From: Heliocidaris tuberculata
Lineage: Eukaryota > Echinodermata > Echinoidea > Camarodonta > Echinometridae
Direction: 5' to 3'
Length of the DNA: 64,000 nt
NCBI GenBank assembly: GCA_025618425.1
Contig: CM046844.1
Span: 18,344,324-18,408,323 of the forward strand
Of this stretch, positions 1-10,770 are shown piece by piece; position 1 is the first letter of the stretch; each line of letters starts with the position of its first letter. The notes under the pieces were generated by a model, which saw only the letters and a program-made list of their open reading frames with translations, had not been told where the DNA came from and ran no database searches. The position numbers were made by a program, and so were the translations under genes.

Positions 1-224
1 AACTTGTTACACAATGACGCGGCATTAAGCAGCAATATTGAAGGTAATGCCGATGAACAATTAGTATTGACATGAGTTAAAGTTCTTACTCTGATCGGCT
101 GAGGAAAGAACGGCTGGCGAGAACATTGATCTAGTACCACGCGTATTCTTCGTCTTGTTTTCCTACCAGCCCGACATCCCCTTCTTCTGCGAGCAATGCC
201 AAGAGTATGTAAAGGCCCGGTCCC

Positions 225-545
225 ACTGCACTTACGGATGCAAAGAGGATGTAAAACGTAAAAAAAATCTTGCCATCCGTTGGAAAACGCTATGCATCCG
301 TTGTGTACTCATTGCATACGTGTTTCATACGCTCTATCCATCGCGCATCCGTCCACTGTGATTTCATCCGCGCAAAAAGTTTTGAGCTGCACAAAACTTT
401 TAGAACGGATGAAATTTCCGCCGTGTACGATGTAAATCCGCGACAAATACGAGCAACACACGTTCTGTGTCCGTTATCATCCGTTAAACGTCCGCTGTAT
501 CCTCTCTGCATCCTCTGGGCATCCTCGCAACTCACATCCGCTGCA
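225..545. promoter_or_regulatory. Subterminal CATCCG/CGGATG motif cluster (Harbinger left end)
   Basis: At least seven copies of CATCCG or its complement lie between about 230 and 540, several extended to CATCCGTT or CATCCGCT. Similar motifs recur inside the right terminus (about 4695-4745). Repeated subterminal motifs of this kind commonly serve as binding sites for a transposase or its Myb-like partner; that role is inferred here. Confidence 0.5.
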
Positions 546-872
546 GCTGAAAACGGAAAGAGGGAGGAAAGATAAGGTACATGGAACGTCTATACATCGT
601 TAGTAGCACGGAAATAGAAAGGATGTAAGCGTATGCATCTCGTATATAAAGTATTCAAAACGGACAAAGCGTTTGTATCTGGGATGTATCTCGTATATTT
701 AGGATGTCTGGAGTATGTCTAGAGTATGTAGAAGGACACCTAGCGGACAACCGATATTTTGTATGAAAAGGGGAAGAAAATCATCTGGATCTCAGTATGA
801 GTCGAGCAGCCGTGGTGTACAGACCTCATCACCCTTGGTCTTGGTCTTCAACATCATCAATTGTTCTCCACC

Positions 873-2162
873 ATGGATGATCAAAGAGTCCATATGATAG
901 CTGCACTCATTCAACAGCAGAACCACAACCTGTTCAGACTGTATCAAGTTTTAGACCGAAGGAGAAGAAGGAGAAGAAGGAGACGTCCAAGAGCTGTGTG
1001 GGTCCGAGGATGGATCGTGAGAAGAATGGAGTTTGGACTGTATGACCAGTTGATGGTGGAGCTGAGGAATGAAGACCCTCGTGCATTCCATCACTTCATG
1101 AGGATGCCACCAGCCATGTTTGACGAACTTGTAGAGCGTCTGAGAACCAGGTTGACCAAGCCTAGCACCAACTTCCGTCCCAACCTGGACCCTGGACTGA
1201 AGGTGGCACTGACTCTGCGGCACCTGGCCTCTGGAACCACATACAGAAACATGCAGTATGCATGGAGGGTGCCACACAACAGCATCAGCAAAGTCGTCAG
1301 AGAAGTGGTAGAGGCCATCGTTGAAGAATACGTGGACGAGCTCCTCAGGTGCCCCACCACTGAACAAGGCTGGAGACAACTTGCAGAAGATTGGTATCAG
1401 AGGTGGAACTTTCCCCACACCGTTGGAGCCATAGATGGGAAGCACGTGGCCTGCAAAGCTCCAGCCAACTCAGGGTCCACTTATTACAACTACAAGGGCT
1501 TCTACAGTATCATCCTCTTTGCCATGGTTGATGCTGACTACAAGTTCATCTACATCGATGCTTCAGGCAACGGGTCAGCTTCAGATGCCCAGATATACAA
1601 CGCAAGTGACCTCAAGGATGGGCTGGAACGCAACCTCATCATGGGCTTTCCAGGTCCAGACCCCCTTCCCAATGACACACAAGATGTGCCCTACTTCATA
1701 GTTGGTGATGACGCGTTCTCCCTCAGAACCTACCTCATGAAGCCGTACAGTTCAAGATACCTCACCCGTGAAGAGAGGATCTTCAACTACAGGCTGTCCA
1801 GGGCAAGACGGGTGGTGGAGAACGCCTTCGGCATCCTGGCCAACAGGTTCCAGATACTTCTCACCACCATGCAGCATGACCCAGAGACTGTGAGGAGCAT
1901 CGTGGAAGCTTGCTGCATCCTGCACAATCTCATGCGCACCCGCTACCCAGTGTTGCAGAACAGACTTGTCGATCGTCAACAAGGGAATGGGGACATGGAG
2001 CCTGGTGAATGGAGGCAAGGACGTAACCTGATGGACACTGTGGATGTACAAGGCCCCAACAGAGCTTCACGTGAAGGGAAGAAGCAGCGCAACCTCCTGA
2101 GACACTGGTGCAACTCCCCAGCTGGATCAGTGGAGTGGCAAGACAGGATGATAGATGATTAG
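873..2162 (+). CDS. PIF/Harbinger transposase (HARBI1-like nuclease, DDE_Tnp_4)
   Basis: An uninterrupted 429-aa protein of the DDE-type Harbinger nuclease family, which cuts the transposon ends and joins them to TAA targets in the nucleus. The start chosen is the ATG at 873, which sits in an ideal CCACCATGG context; the reading frame is open a little further upstream but only to a TTG. Visible in order: an Arg-rich run (residues 29-40, a likely DNA-contact or nuclear-localisation stretch), a helical region 80-160, then the catalytic core with D188 in GAIDGKH, the second Asp in FIVGDDAF (279 or 280) and E316 in VVENAFGIL. The length is at the upper end for HARBI1-like proteins. Poly(A) signals AATAAA follow (2302-2307 and others downstream). 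All three catalytic acids are present with no stop, so the enzyme may still be functional. It could instead be a domesticated HARBI1 paralogue, but the flanking inverted ends argue for a transposon gene. Confidence 0.9.
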   Translation: MDDQRVHMIAALIQQQNHNLFRLYQVLDRRRRRRRRRRPRAVWVRGWIVRRMEFGLYDQLMVELRNEDPRAFHHFMRMPPAMFDELVERLRTRLTKPSTNFRPNLDPGLKVALTLRHLASGTTYRNMQYAWRVPHNSISKVVREVVEAIVEEYVDELLRCPTTEQGWRQLAEDWYQRWNFPHTVGAIDGKHVACKAPANSGSTYYNYKGFYSIILFAMVDADYKFIYIDASGNGSASDAQIYNASDLKDGLERNLIMGFPGPDPLPNDTQDVPYFIVGDDAFSLRTYLMKPYSSRYLTREERIFNYRLSRARRVVENAFGILANRFQILLTTMQHDPETVRSIVEACCILHNLMRTRYPVLQNRLVDRQQGNGDMEPGEWRQGRNLMDTVDVQGPNRASREGKKQRNLLRHWCNSPAGSVEWQDRMIDD

Positions 2163-2405
2163 AATGGATGCTTCCTTGAGACTGTTGCATAAGACTGATG
2201 AGATTGTGCCATAAGAACACTGCATACTATGTTGTTGTATACTTGTAGCTGTTTATTGTTATTAAATGTATGTTGTGGGGTCCTGCAATGGATAGGGCAT
2301 TAATAAACAGCTTTGTTTGATTTAAAATGTGTTGATTACTGAATAAATTGTTATTTATAATAAAGGTTCATATGTGTGGCAGCTGAGATGGTGGACCATA
2401 CAGTC

Positions 2406-2600
2406 CCAGTATTTTTTTTTTCATTCATTCGGTTTATTAAAATAAAAAAGAACATGCAGCTCAAGAGCTGAGATTGTTCAGTTTACAAAATTACGACATA
2501 TAAAATACATTTGAAAATCAACAGAAGAAATTGTTTGAGAATCAATTAAAAGATTAAACATAACGTGTTGAAACAAATATAATGCATAAATCCGGCATAA
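2406..2600 (-). repeat. Probable LINE 3' tail, antisense
   Basis: Read on the minus strand, this stretch ends with a TTTATTTTAATAAACCGAATG-like segment followed by a poly-A-like run (the T run near 2410). That is the usual form of a non-LTR retrotransposon 3' end. No coding sequence is attached, so it is either a heavily truncated insertion inside the Harbinger element or an unrelated AT-rich segment. Confidence 0.35.
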
Positions 2601-2639
2601 ACGAAAAAAAAATCTTACCAAGAAGCGCAGAAAGAAAAG

Positions 2640-2925
2640 TGGAGTGGAAGGGAAGAAGAGAGATCAAAGAATAAAGGAAAGGGAGAGAGTTAAGGGAGGG
2701 AGGAGAAGAGAGAGAGAGAGAGAGAAAAGAGGAAGAGAGAAAAAAGAGAAGTGAATGTAAGCATAGACAGAGGCGGCAGAGAAGGAAAAAGAAAAAGAGA
2801 TGGAAAAACAGAGAAAGGGAGAGGGAAAGAAAGAGGAAGAAGAGAGTGTGTGAGAGAGAGATGGAGAAAGGAGCAAGTAAGAGAAAAGGACTGAGAGGAG
2901 GGAGAAGAGATAGAAACCAAAAATA
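2640..2925. repeat. Polypurine (GA-rich) tract
   Basis: Nearly 290 bases consist almost wholly of A and G on the plus strand, with GAGAGAGA cores. The long Ser/Leu/Phe-rich reading frames on the other strand here are a by-product of this composition, not genes. Tracts of this kind can adopt triplex (H-DNA) structure. Confidence 0.75.
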
Positions 2926-3875
2926 TGATAATGCATATAAATACTAATAGATTTGCATTCAAACATATATGCATACATATCAAAAAATATATACAGGTAC
3001 AACATATTTACTTAAAGTACAAAAGCTTGCACTGCAAGCGTAAGTCCGGAGGTTTCCCTATCCCACAACTTTCCCCAAGTCCAAAAGTCCTTTTTCCAAG
3101 ATAATAATAAAGTACAACATCCCTTGTGTAAAGGGCCCTTTTTGCCCATCAATAAAAAATAAAGACCAAACTGTGGCCAACTGATCCCAGGCCAGACTAG
3201 GTTGGTGGACCATAGCATGCTGTTATGGTTGCACTGTTAGTCACAATTCCCTGTGCCCAATTATTCACAGATAGTATATGACTCAATTATTTTAATAGAT
3301 AAGGTAACAAAAAAGCCATTATAATCTTTGGCTACATAACTATACCAGGGAATTTTTTCAAAATTTGAGTTAAATTTAACGTGCGTAACGTTAAGTTTAA
3401 CTCAAATTAGCTTTAGCGTTAACGTTTATTCCAAATGTGACTCCAAACATGGGCCATGTAATTTATTTGTTGTAAATTGATTGTTAAATTAATGTTATTT
3501 TCTCCTTTTAAAAATGAATGTCACTGTATTAAATTTAATCTTGGAACAATGATTATATTTATAACTGACCACAGAGACAGGTGACTATTAATGCAAAATT
3601 GTTTGCATTTTATTGTCCACCAACATTGTTGGGCATGGGAAAACACCTTGGACATTTTTTTATGTTTGAAAAAGGGCCTTTAGGCTGGCTTAAATATGGT
3701 AGATGGGTGTTTGGACTTCTCTTTCAAAAGCAAAGAGGGACTTTAAATTTTATACGGGGAAAATGGAGTTTGGTCTTCTCTTTCAAAAGGAAAGAAAGGG
3801 ATAGGGGACTTTGCATTTTGGACTACCAGTGCAACCAAGTTGGGCATTTCTTGGTCCATCAACATAGTCGGGCAT

Positions 3876-4254
3876 GCAAAGTTTTAACCATTTTTTCAAA
3901 GTTTTTACCAACACTTTATTAAGTAAACAAAAAAATGCAAAGTTTTAACCATTTTTTCAAAGTTTTTACCAACACTTTATTAAGTAAACAAAACATTTTT
4001 ATAAGTAAACAATGCTGCTCACAAGTGTTCACAACAAGAGTTTCAAAGTTTTTACCAACACTTTATTAAGTAAACAAAAAAAATGCAAAGTTTTAACCAT
4101 TTTTTCAAAGTTTTTACCAACACTTTATTAAGTAAACAAAATAATGCAAAGTTTTAACCATTTTTTTCAAAGTTTTTACCAACACTTTATTAAGTAAACA
4201 AAACATTTTTATAAGTAAACAATGCTGCTCACAAATGTTCACAACAAGTGTTCA
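3876..4254. repeat. Tandem repeat, about 60-bp unit
   Basis: About five copies of a unit containing CAAAGTTTTTACCAACACTT followed by ATTAAGTAAACAAAA. A longer variant carrying ATTTTTATAAGTAAACAATGCTGCTCAC appears twice, giving a higher-order pattern. Copies are nearly identical, so the array is recent. It lies inside the Harbinger element. Confidence 0.85.
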
Positions 4255-4277
4255 CAATCACAACTCAGTCTCTCAAA

Positions 4278-4775
4278 CTATTCTGAGTCAGTCTGAGTCA
4301 TATCCATGGTCTCAGCTGTGAGGCGTAAGGCAGTGACTGTGGCTGTGGCTGTGGCTTGAGTGCTGGTCTGACGCGGCATTGGGGTGCTTGGCCTCGAGGG
4401 TACAGCAGGTGGTGGTGTGGTCAGGACGATGTCAGATGTCAGGCCCAATACTGCTGAGAGATTGTCCGTTGACGGCCTTGGCTCTGGGGTGGAGAAAGGG
4501 TTGGGATGAGTGTGCTGGGGCTGTCTGGTCTGCAGCTGGGTGAGGAGTGGCGTCTGTGGCGTCCGATGAACCTGGGCCTGGACTGGAAAGTTCTGCTTCT
4601 GCTGTGGGAAGTCCTGGTAGTCGTAGCCTTGGTAGGTGAGGGGCTGTTCTTTTCCGCTCTGTTTTCCCAAATTTTCGCCAATTTTGTCCATTTCTGGAGC
4701 GGATGAAAACGGATGGAGCCACCCCCGAAATTTTGCTCGTCCGCTGTGTCCTTTATGCATACGTTTTGTGTCCAT
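4278..4775 (-). CDS. Pro/Gln/Thr-rich ORF of the Harbinger element, possible remnant of its second protein
   Basis: An open frame of about 165 codons on the strand opposite the transposase, ending just inside the tandem repeat. The frame runs through the right terminus of the element, so the first ATG within the element (4775) was taken as start; a later Met at MDKIGEN is an alternative. The protein is rich in Pro, Gln and Thr, with an 'ATATATVTAL' run near the C-terminus. Harbinger elements normally pair the transposase with a Myb/SANT (trihelix) DNA-binding protein, and the position near the far end fits, but I see no tryptophan-spaced Myb repeat. It may be the C-terminal, low-complexity part of such a protein after loss of the Myb region, or a chance frame. 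Confidence 0.3.
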   Translation of the reverse strand: MDTKRMHKGHSGRAKFRGWLHPFSSAPEMDKIGENLGKQSGKEQPLTYQGYDYQDFPQQKQNFPVQAQVHRTPQTPLLTQLQTRQPQHTHPNPFSTPEPRPSTDNLSAVLGLTSDIVLTTPPPAVPSRPSTPMPRQTSTQATATATVTALRLTAETMDMTQTDSE

Positions 4776-5045
4776 CGGCCAGTGGGACCGGGCCTTAAGG
4801 AAGAAAACACAATCTGGGGTAAGAGGGATCGCGATTGACGACAATTCCGTAGCTCTAAGAGTTCAATACTAGTATAGCATAACGCTCCATTGTTCGAGGG
4901 ATAGCTACTGTCCGAATCCATGTCGCTCGCGGACAACACAAAGCCAGCAAAAAATAACAAAAGCAGGGGTCCGAACGTGGACGTCCAGCTATATATAATG
5001 TCCAGTACATCGACGTATATATGACATGGATTATACTAAAACAAA

Positions 5046-6138
5046 AACGTCAAGAAATGTCCTATGATGATAGGTTAAAAATACTGAAGTGGTATTCACT
5101 GGAATCAAGGAGGAAGTTTTGTTTAATTACATACGTTGTTAAGGCATTGTATGGGATTGTTAACTGTGATGTTGTCGGAGATGGTGTCTCGGTAAATGCT
5201 CGGCACTTGGACACTGTTAAATTCGTCCACCTCCGTGCGCGAACACAGCGGTTGCATTGTTCTTCTATTCACACCTTTCCAAGACTTTGGGAAGAGCTTC
5301 CGATGGATTTGCGCTCGGAGGTGGCCGTGGGTCCCCTCCACGTGGCTTGCAGGACTGAGACACCATCTCCATCAAATATAATAATTCTAATATCCATGTT
5401 GTAATTCGGCGTATTGGGCCCCTTATTTTTTTTTAATTCTTTTTTTTAATGCACGATTAATGTTAGTTTTCTCTTTTTGTATAATGTGAATTTATGGTTG
5501 GTCGGTTGCCCGGTGGAGCGGGCGGGCGGCCGGGCGCCCTTGGCTGGCGGGGAGGGGTGAGCTTGTGGTCGGGTGTTGGGATGTTGGGGGGTCTGTGGGT
5601 GGTTGCCCCGGGAATTTTACATTAGACTTTTTGTGGAATGTTCTTGGGGAAATATTATTCATGGTTACTTGGATATCTCGATACTGGCCGCCTGTCTCTT
5701 TGTTCTCTTTTGCCGGTCGGGGGCGCTCGTAACTCCCTCATACGGGGCAACCGAATGGCTTGTGATGTGTCGGATATAAGTCTATACTGGAATTATTAAT
5801 TACTTCCACCTGGGATGTTAAGAATCTATCTGTAATTTATTTCAGTGTGTTTTTTTTTTTCTTTAGGTAACCTAGCTATGATTATGTTTATATGTATTAG
5901 TAGTTCATAGATATTTTTCCGCCGTCATATGCTATGCTATTTTAACTATATTGATTACATGCATGATATGTTATTTTTCCATTCCCTTGGAATTGGGACA
6001 GAAGGCATTGCCATAGTTGTTTAGTTAACTTTTTCTGTCCCCGGCGTTTCAAGGGTCAATGTATTATGTTATTCTTTTGTATCTTATCTTGTATTTCTTT
6101 GGCCGAATGAATAATAATAATAATAATAATAATAATGT
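5046..6138 (+). mobile_element. Truncated non-LTR retrotransposon (3' end of a LINE)
   Basis: A frame from about 5046 to 5404 reads like the last part of a LINE reverse-transcriptase protein, with a DDRLKILKWYSLESRR motif (compare the ERL..L.L.SLE.RR motif conserved near the ends of many LINE ORF2 proteins). It stops at 5402-5404. A G/T-rich 3' UTR follows and ends in an (AAT)n tail at 6107-6138, typical of these elements. The 5' part, including the palm and endonuclease domains, is absent. The copy is dead. Confidence 0.6.
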
Positions 6139-8700
6139 TACCGTACTGCGCCTTGATTGGAGTAGAGAGAGTCTGAAGCAGATCTATGATGATATATATA
6201 TATAATATAGACAATTATTAAATGAATCCACAAGAAAATAGTGAAAGTCAACCAAACCAATCCATACGATCCAATAAACACATTGTATGTTCAAAGATTG
6301 AAAATCCAATCGAAAAGCATGAATTCTAAGTAAAAACCTGAGTCAAATATGAGAGAGAGTAAAAAGACGGTGCTAGCTACAAAACAGCGCCCTCTAAATG
6401 AACACACGATAAACACACAGTTAGTGATATACCAAAGGGAAAGACAATCAAGTCCATTTTAAAAACAGACCAGGCAACGTCAAACTCACTGCAGAAATTT
6501 GTTTACTGTATGCCACCTTCAATCTGTCTGAAAAGGGTAAGCTGGGGTTAAGTTTTTTTCATTAAATACATTCAAAATGTTCTTATTTATTATACAATGA
6601 TGATGCCATACATTTTTTAAAGTGTTTGGTCGATTAGGCAACAGCTTAATTCATGATAAACCTCATATACTTTTTTTTTGGGGGGGGGGGAGTCTGCCAA
6701 TCGTACACTCTAAAACGAGTTTGGTAAAGAGCTGGGCAAAATTTAATCCAAACTTGGAAAAGTGTACCCAACATAGGTTAAATTTTGCAAAACAAACAAG
6801 CGTGTATCCTTTAAAAAATTTTACCCAACATTTTTTGAGTGAAGCTCAAGAGCTAGTGAAGAAAATCTGAATTGTGAATTATATACTTGCATATTCTTAA
6901 ACAATAATACTGTGATATCGGGATATTTGGGGTAAAGTGAAAAGGCACAATAGAGAGCTTGCAAGGTATTTGTGTAATTAACACATGAATGGTAGATTTA
7001 TCATAGCAGCCAATTAGCCCAGATACTTTTGCAAGCTGCTCTTTTATGTCTTGCCAAACAGGTGTAGATGGACAATGGCTGTGTTTACATGATCCTGACA
7101 ATACCATTTGACTACTTTTGAGAAAGCAATACAATTTTCACAATTTAATAACTTATTATTGAAAGGATGATTTGACTCCAAATTGCACCCTAAGAAAGTT
7201 ACAATAGTTTAGATTGCACTATGAAAATTTGATCTGAATTGATTGACACTTTGGAGTTATTAAAGTTGTAAAGCCAAGAAATGCTTTGTATCTACATCCA
7301 GAGCATTTTGAGCAGCAAAGCTGGGTTTAGGGGCACTTTGTTTTTTTGTTTTTTGTTTTGTTTTTTTTCAGGGGAGTGTTACACCCCCTTCCCGGTGGAA
7401 ATTTGTGTCACTTTTTACTTTTTTGTAATGTACACCCATACCTCTTCATTCTGACAAAATTTGGCCCATATGTTAGATGGGTTGAAATCGACCCGACTTG
7501 TGGGCCTTGGGGGGGGGGGGGGGGGTCTTCTGGGGGGCCAAAACCGGCCGCTTGTTCTGGCTGACAAGCATTTTGTGAATGACATGGATGGTCTAAGTAA
7601 CTTTAAAGGGTCAAATCTCATATGTAGGTCCCTGGCCTATCTATAATGCCTTATCAAAACAGGTGAAGATGATCGAAAGGTGTGTTTGCTGTTTGAATAC
7701 ATTTTAAGCTGGTCGATCACATATGCAGCTCTCACTCTCAGTCCAAATCGTCGATGTTAAATCTAGTTAAAAGTGACGATCTCATACAGCCAACAGCGAT
7801 TCTAGAAAAGTTCTTTCTTTGGAAGTTTTTCGGTTGATTTGTAATCGTGAGTGATCCCAGAACAATTTTTTCTTTTTTTCCCAAGGGGGCAACCTTGAGA
7901 AATTTGTATAATTTGCATAGATTTAAAGATGATCGCTGGTAGACATCTCAAGACAGCTTACGCAAAATGTGTAAACGGATCTACGTACTAACTGCATACG
8001 CACATTAATACCAAACGCTAACAGTGTTGTTCATCTTATGTAATAATCCTGTGATACGATGGGAGGTTACACTATGGGTAAACTACATTTCTAATAATGA
8101 TGTAGTTTAGCTCAGTATTCTTCGTTTTTTGTTTTTGTTTGTTTGTTTGTTGTTTTTTGGGGGGGGGGGGTTCGGGACGTAGAATCTATTTTTTTAATGT
8201 TTATTATTACATAAAGTCTAGTTTCAAAGTTATTTTTGCAATTTTAGATCGCTTTTAGGTGCTAAAGGTTAAAGTGAAGGCCAGAATATGTGGACACTAT
8301 AACGGTTGATGGTGTTAAAGTTTGAATCAAAATAATGCAGGAAATGATATTCTTAGCTGTCACAAGGGATGATTTCAAGTATAATACTTTATTTTTTAAA
8401 ACTTAGTTTGATATAATTCATCTTGTGCTTAAATCCTTGACGATGTTCTGTTTTCAAATTTTAATCGAAGTCGCAAATTGAAAGTCAGGTCAAAGTTGGA
8501 TAATCAAGGGTCATAAAGGTCAAATTGAAAGATGTTTTAACCCATTGTATATTTTTTGGTTCTAACATTCTTTTTCACGTTTGATCCCGCTAAACAATTT
8601 GGCGTCAAAATTGCTGTTAACATTTGTGTCGTATGACAAGGCGTTGCAGATCAGGATGTCCGCAGCAATGACGTCTAAGATAATATTGCCATCCTGTTTC
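6139..8700. other. No gene seen; one MITE-like fragment and simple runs
   Basis: No convincing coding exon. At 6706-6842 a short segment has inverted ends (CACTCTAAAACGAGTTTGG and CCCAACATTTTTTGAGTG), a MITE-like remnant related to the one near 50.1 kb. Poly-G runs occur at 6680-6690, 7508-7525 and 8158-8170. The region near 7346-7660 resembles degraded repeat sequence common around such G runs. Confidence 0.4.
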
Positions 8701-8704
8701 CTTG

Positions 8705-9773
8705 CGTATCCGGACACCTACCCCCTGGACAACCACCCCCCGGGTAACCACCCCTAGGATAACCACCCTCTATGACAACTACCCCCTAGGACAACTACCC
8801 CTAGGGCAACCACCCCCTAGGACGACTACCCCCCGGGGCAATTACACTCTAGGATGATTACCCCCGACTAACTACCCCCTAGGGCAACCACCCTCTAGGA
8901 CAACTATCCCCCGGACAACTACCCCCCAGACAACTACCCCGTAGGACAACCACCCCAGAGGACAATTCCCCCGGACAACTACCCCCCAGACAACTACCCC
9001 CTAGGGCAACCACCCCCTAGGACGACTACCCCCCGGGACAATTACCCTCTAGGATGATTACCCCCCCCCCCCCGACCAACTACCCCCTAGGGCAACCACC
9101 CCCTAGGACGACTACCCCCGGGACAATTACCCTCTAGGATGATTACCCCCCCCCCCCCTTCAGACAACTACCCCCTAGGACAACCACCCCTCGAACAATT
9201 ACCCCCGGACATCTACCTCCCAGACAACTACCCCCTAGGACAACCACCCCCTCGGACAACTACCAACGTACATCTACCTCCCAGACAACTACCCCCTAGG
9301 ACAACCACTCCCTAGGAGAGCTACCCCCGGACAACTTCTCCCCAGACAACTACCCCCAGACAACTACCGCTAGGACAACTACCCCTCGGACAACTACCCC
9401 CTTGACAACTACCCCCTAGGAGAACCTCCCTCTAGGAAAAGTATCCCCCGAACAACTACCCCCTAGGGCAACCACCCTCTAGGACAACTACCCCCTGGAC
9501 AACTACCCCCCCCCCAGACAACTACCCCCCAAGATAACTACCCTCTAGGGCAACCACCCCCTAGGATGACTACCCCACGGGACAATTACTCTCTAGGATG
9601 ATTACCCCCCGAATAACTACCCCCTAGGGCAACCACCCTGTAGGACAACTACCCCCCCCCCCAGACAACTACCCCGGAGGACAACTACCCTCTAGGACAA
9701 CCACCCTCTAGGACAACTAACTTCCCCCCGGACATCTATCCCCCAGGACAACCACCCTCTACGAAAAGTACCC
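8705..9773. repeat. Minisatellite, CCCCCTAGGACAACTA family
   Basis: More than 60 degenerate copies of a 16-18-bp unit whose core is C(3-5)-TAGGACAACTAC or C(3-5)-GGACAACTAC, with variants GGGCAACCAC and GATGATTAC. Higher-order blocks of several units recur, for example the run around 8800-8870 is repeated near 8990-9060 and 9085-9150. The opposite strand gives accidental Val/Gly-rich frames. Confidence 0.92.
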
Positions 9774-9909
9774 CAAATTGGAATTAACATCACATTGAAG
9801 AAGATTGTGCTCGTTCGCTGCGCATCGCTCGCAAAAATAGAATTAATATGGCCTTTAACAAAATTTCTGCCCGACCTGCTACAATAAAACCCAGATAATA
9901 TACCACCAC
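9774..9909. repeat. Interrupter segment of the CTCGCTCG repeat family
   Basis: A block separating two minisatellite arrays, carrying TTAACATCACATTGAAGAAG, then CGTTCGCTGCGCATCGCTCGC. A close copy begins at 10391 after the second array, showing that array plus spacer was duplicated as a unit. Confidence 0.7.
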
Positions 9910-10390
9910 TCACTGGGACAACTACCCCCCGGACAACTACCCCCAAGACAACTACCCCCTAGGACAACTACCCTCTAGGACAACTACCCCCCGGACAACT
10001 ACCCCCAGACAACTACCTCTCGGACAACTACCCCTCGGACAACTACCCCCTTGACAACTACCCCCTAGGACAACCTCCCTCTAGAACAAGTACCCCCGAA
10101 CAACTACCACCTAGGGCAACCATCCTCTAGGACAACTACCCCCTGGACAACTACCCCCCAGACAACTACCCTCTAGGACAACCACCCCCTAGGACAACTA
10201 CCCCCAGACAACTACCCCCCCCCCCAGACAACTACCCCCTAGGGCAACCACCCCCTAGGAGGACAACCCCCCCGGGACAGTTACCCTCTAGGATGATTAC
10301 CCCCCGAATAACTACCCCTAGGACAACCACCCTCTAGGACAACTAACTACCCCCCCGGACAACTACCCCCAGGACAACCACCCTCTAGGA
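9910..10390. repeat. Minisatellite, second array of the same family
   Basis: Same 16-18-bp unit as the array at 8705-9773, in the same orientation, again with GGGCAACCAC and GATGATTAC variants. It is followed by a second copy of the spacer seen at 9774. Confidence 0.9.
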
Positions 10391-10770
10391 AAAGTACCCC
10401 AAAATGAACTTAACATCACACTGAACAAGACTGTGCTCGTTCGCTGCGCATCGCTCGCCAAAATAGAATATGGCCTTTAGCAAAATTTCTGTCCCGACCT
10501 GCTACAATAAAACCCAGATAATATACCAAATTTTATCAAAAGAGAAGTGTTTGTTTTCGCTCATGCTTGCTCGCTTAGTTGTTCCTACTCCAACTTCCAA
10601 CAATAAAATCTTGTTTACTACATTAAAAACAACAACAACAACAACTAGTTTATGTATACTATCATTTTTTTGTTTTGTTTTGTTTTTGTTGGGGGGGGGG
10701 GGGGGGGGGGGGGGAGTTGCTCACTCGCTACGCTCGCTGGCCGAAATGGAAGTACCACTAAAAGCACATT
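10391..10770. repeat. CTCGCTCG-type dispersed satellite copy
   Basis: Contains CATCGCTCGCCAAAATAGAA, a CCGACCTGCTACAATAAAAC segment, TATCAAAAGAGAAGTGTTTG, and after a poly-G run CACTCGCTACGCTCGCTGGC. The same order of motifs recurs in the tandem array at 30440-31200, so this is a dispersed member of that satellite. Confidence 0.7.

Larger units (their letters stand above)
213..4795 (+). mobile_element. Complete PIF/Harbinger DNA transposon
   Basis: The element is bounded by inverted termini starting AGGCCCGGTCCCACTG at 213 and ending with the complement at 4795. Each end is flanked by the trinucleotide TAA (210-212 and 4796-4798). A 3-bp TAA/TTA target duplication is the hallmark of PIF/Harbinger, and the transposase inside belongs to that superfamily. 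Beyond the first 16 bases the ends diverge but both are crowded with CATCCG/CGGATG motifs. Inside are the intact transposase, an antisense LINE-tail-like stretch, a polypurine tract, a 60-bp tandem repeat, and a Pro/Gln-rich ORF on the opposite strand near the right end. Perfect target duplications and an uninterrupted transposase suggest a young copy. The Myb/SANT-like partner usually carried by animal Harbingers was not found intact. Confidence 0.9.

Noticed and set aside
861..872. Upstream extension of the Harbinger transposase
   Set aside because: The extra four codons begin with TTG; the first ATG (873) has an ideal context.
951..1445. Antisense ORF over the Harbinger transposase
   Set aside because: Shadow frame of the conserved transposase; no independent motif.
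2664..3005. Ser/Phe/Leu-rich minus-strand ORFs
   Set aside because: Produced by the polypurine tract on the other strand.
4439..4960. Minus-strand ORF with a signal-like start (LLLLFFAGFVLSAS)
   Set aside because: It begins at a non-ATG codon and runs across the transposon terminus at 4795, so it is not one gene.
8705..10390. CRISPR-like array
   Set aside because: Units are contiguous and degenerate without unique spacers of constant length, and the setting is eukaryotic.
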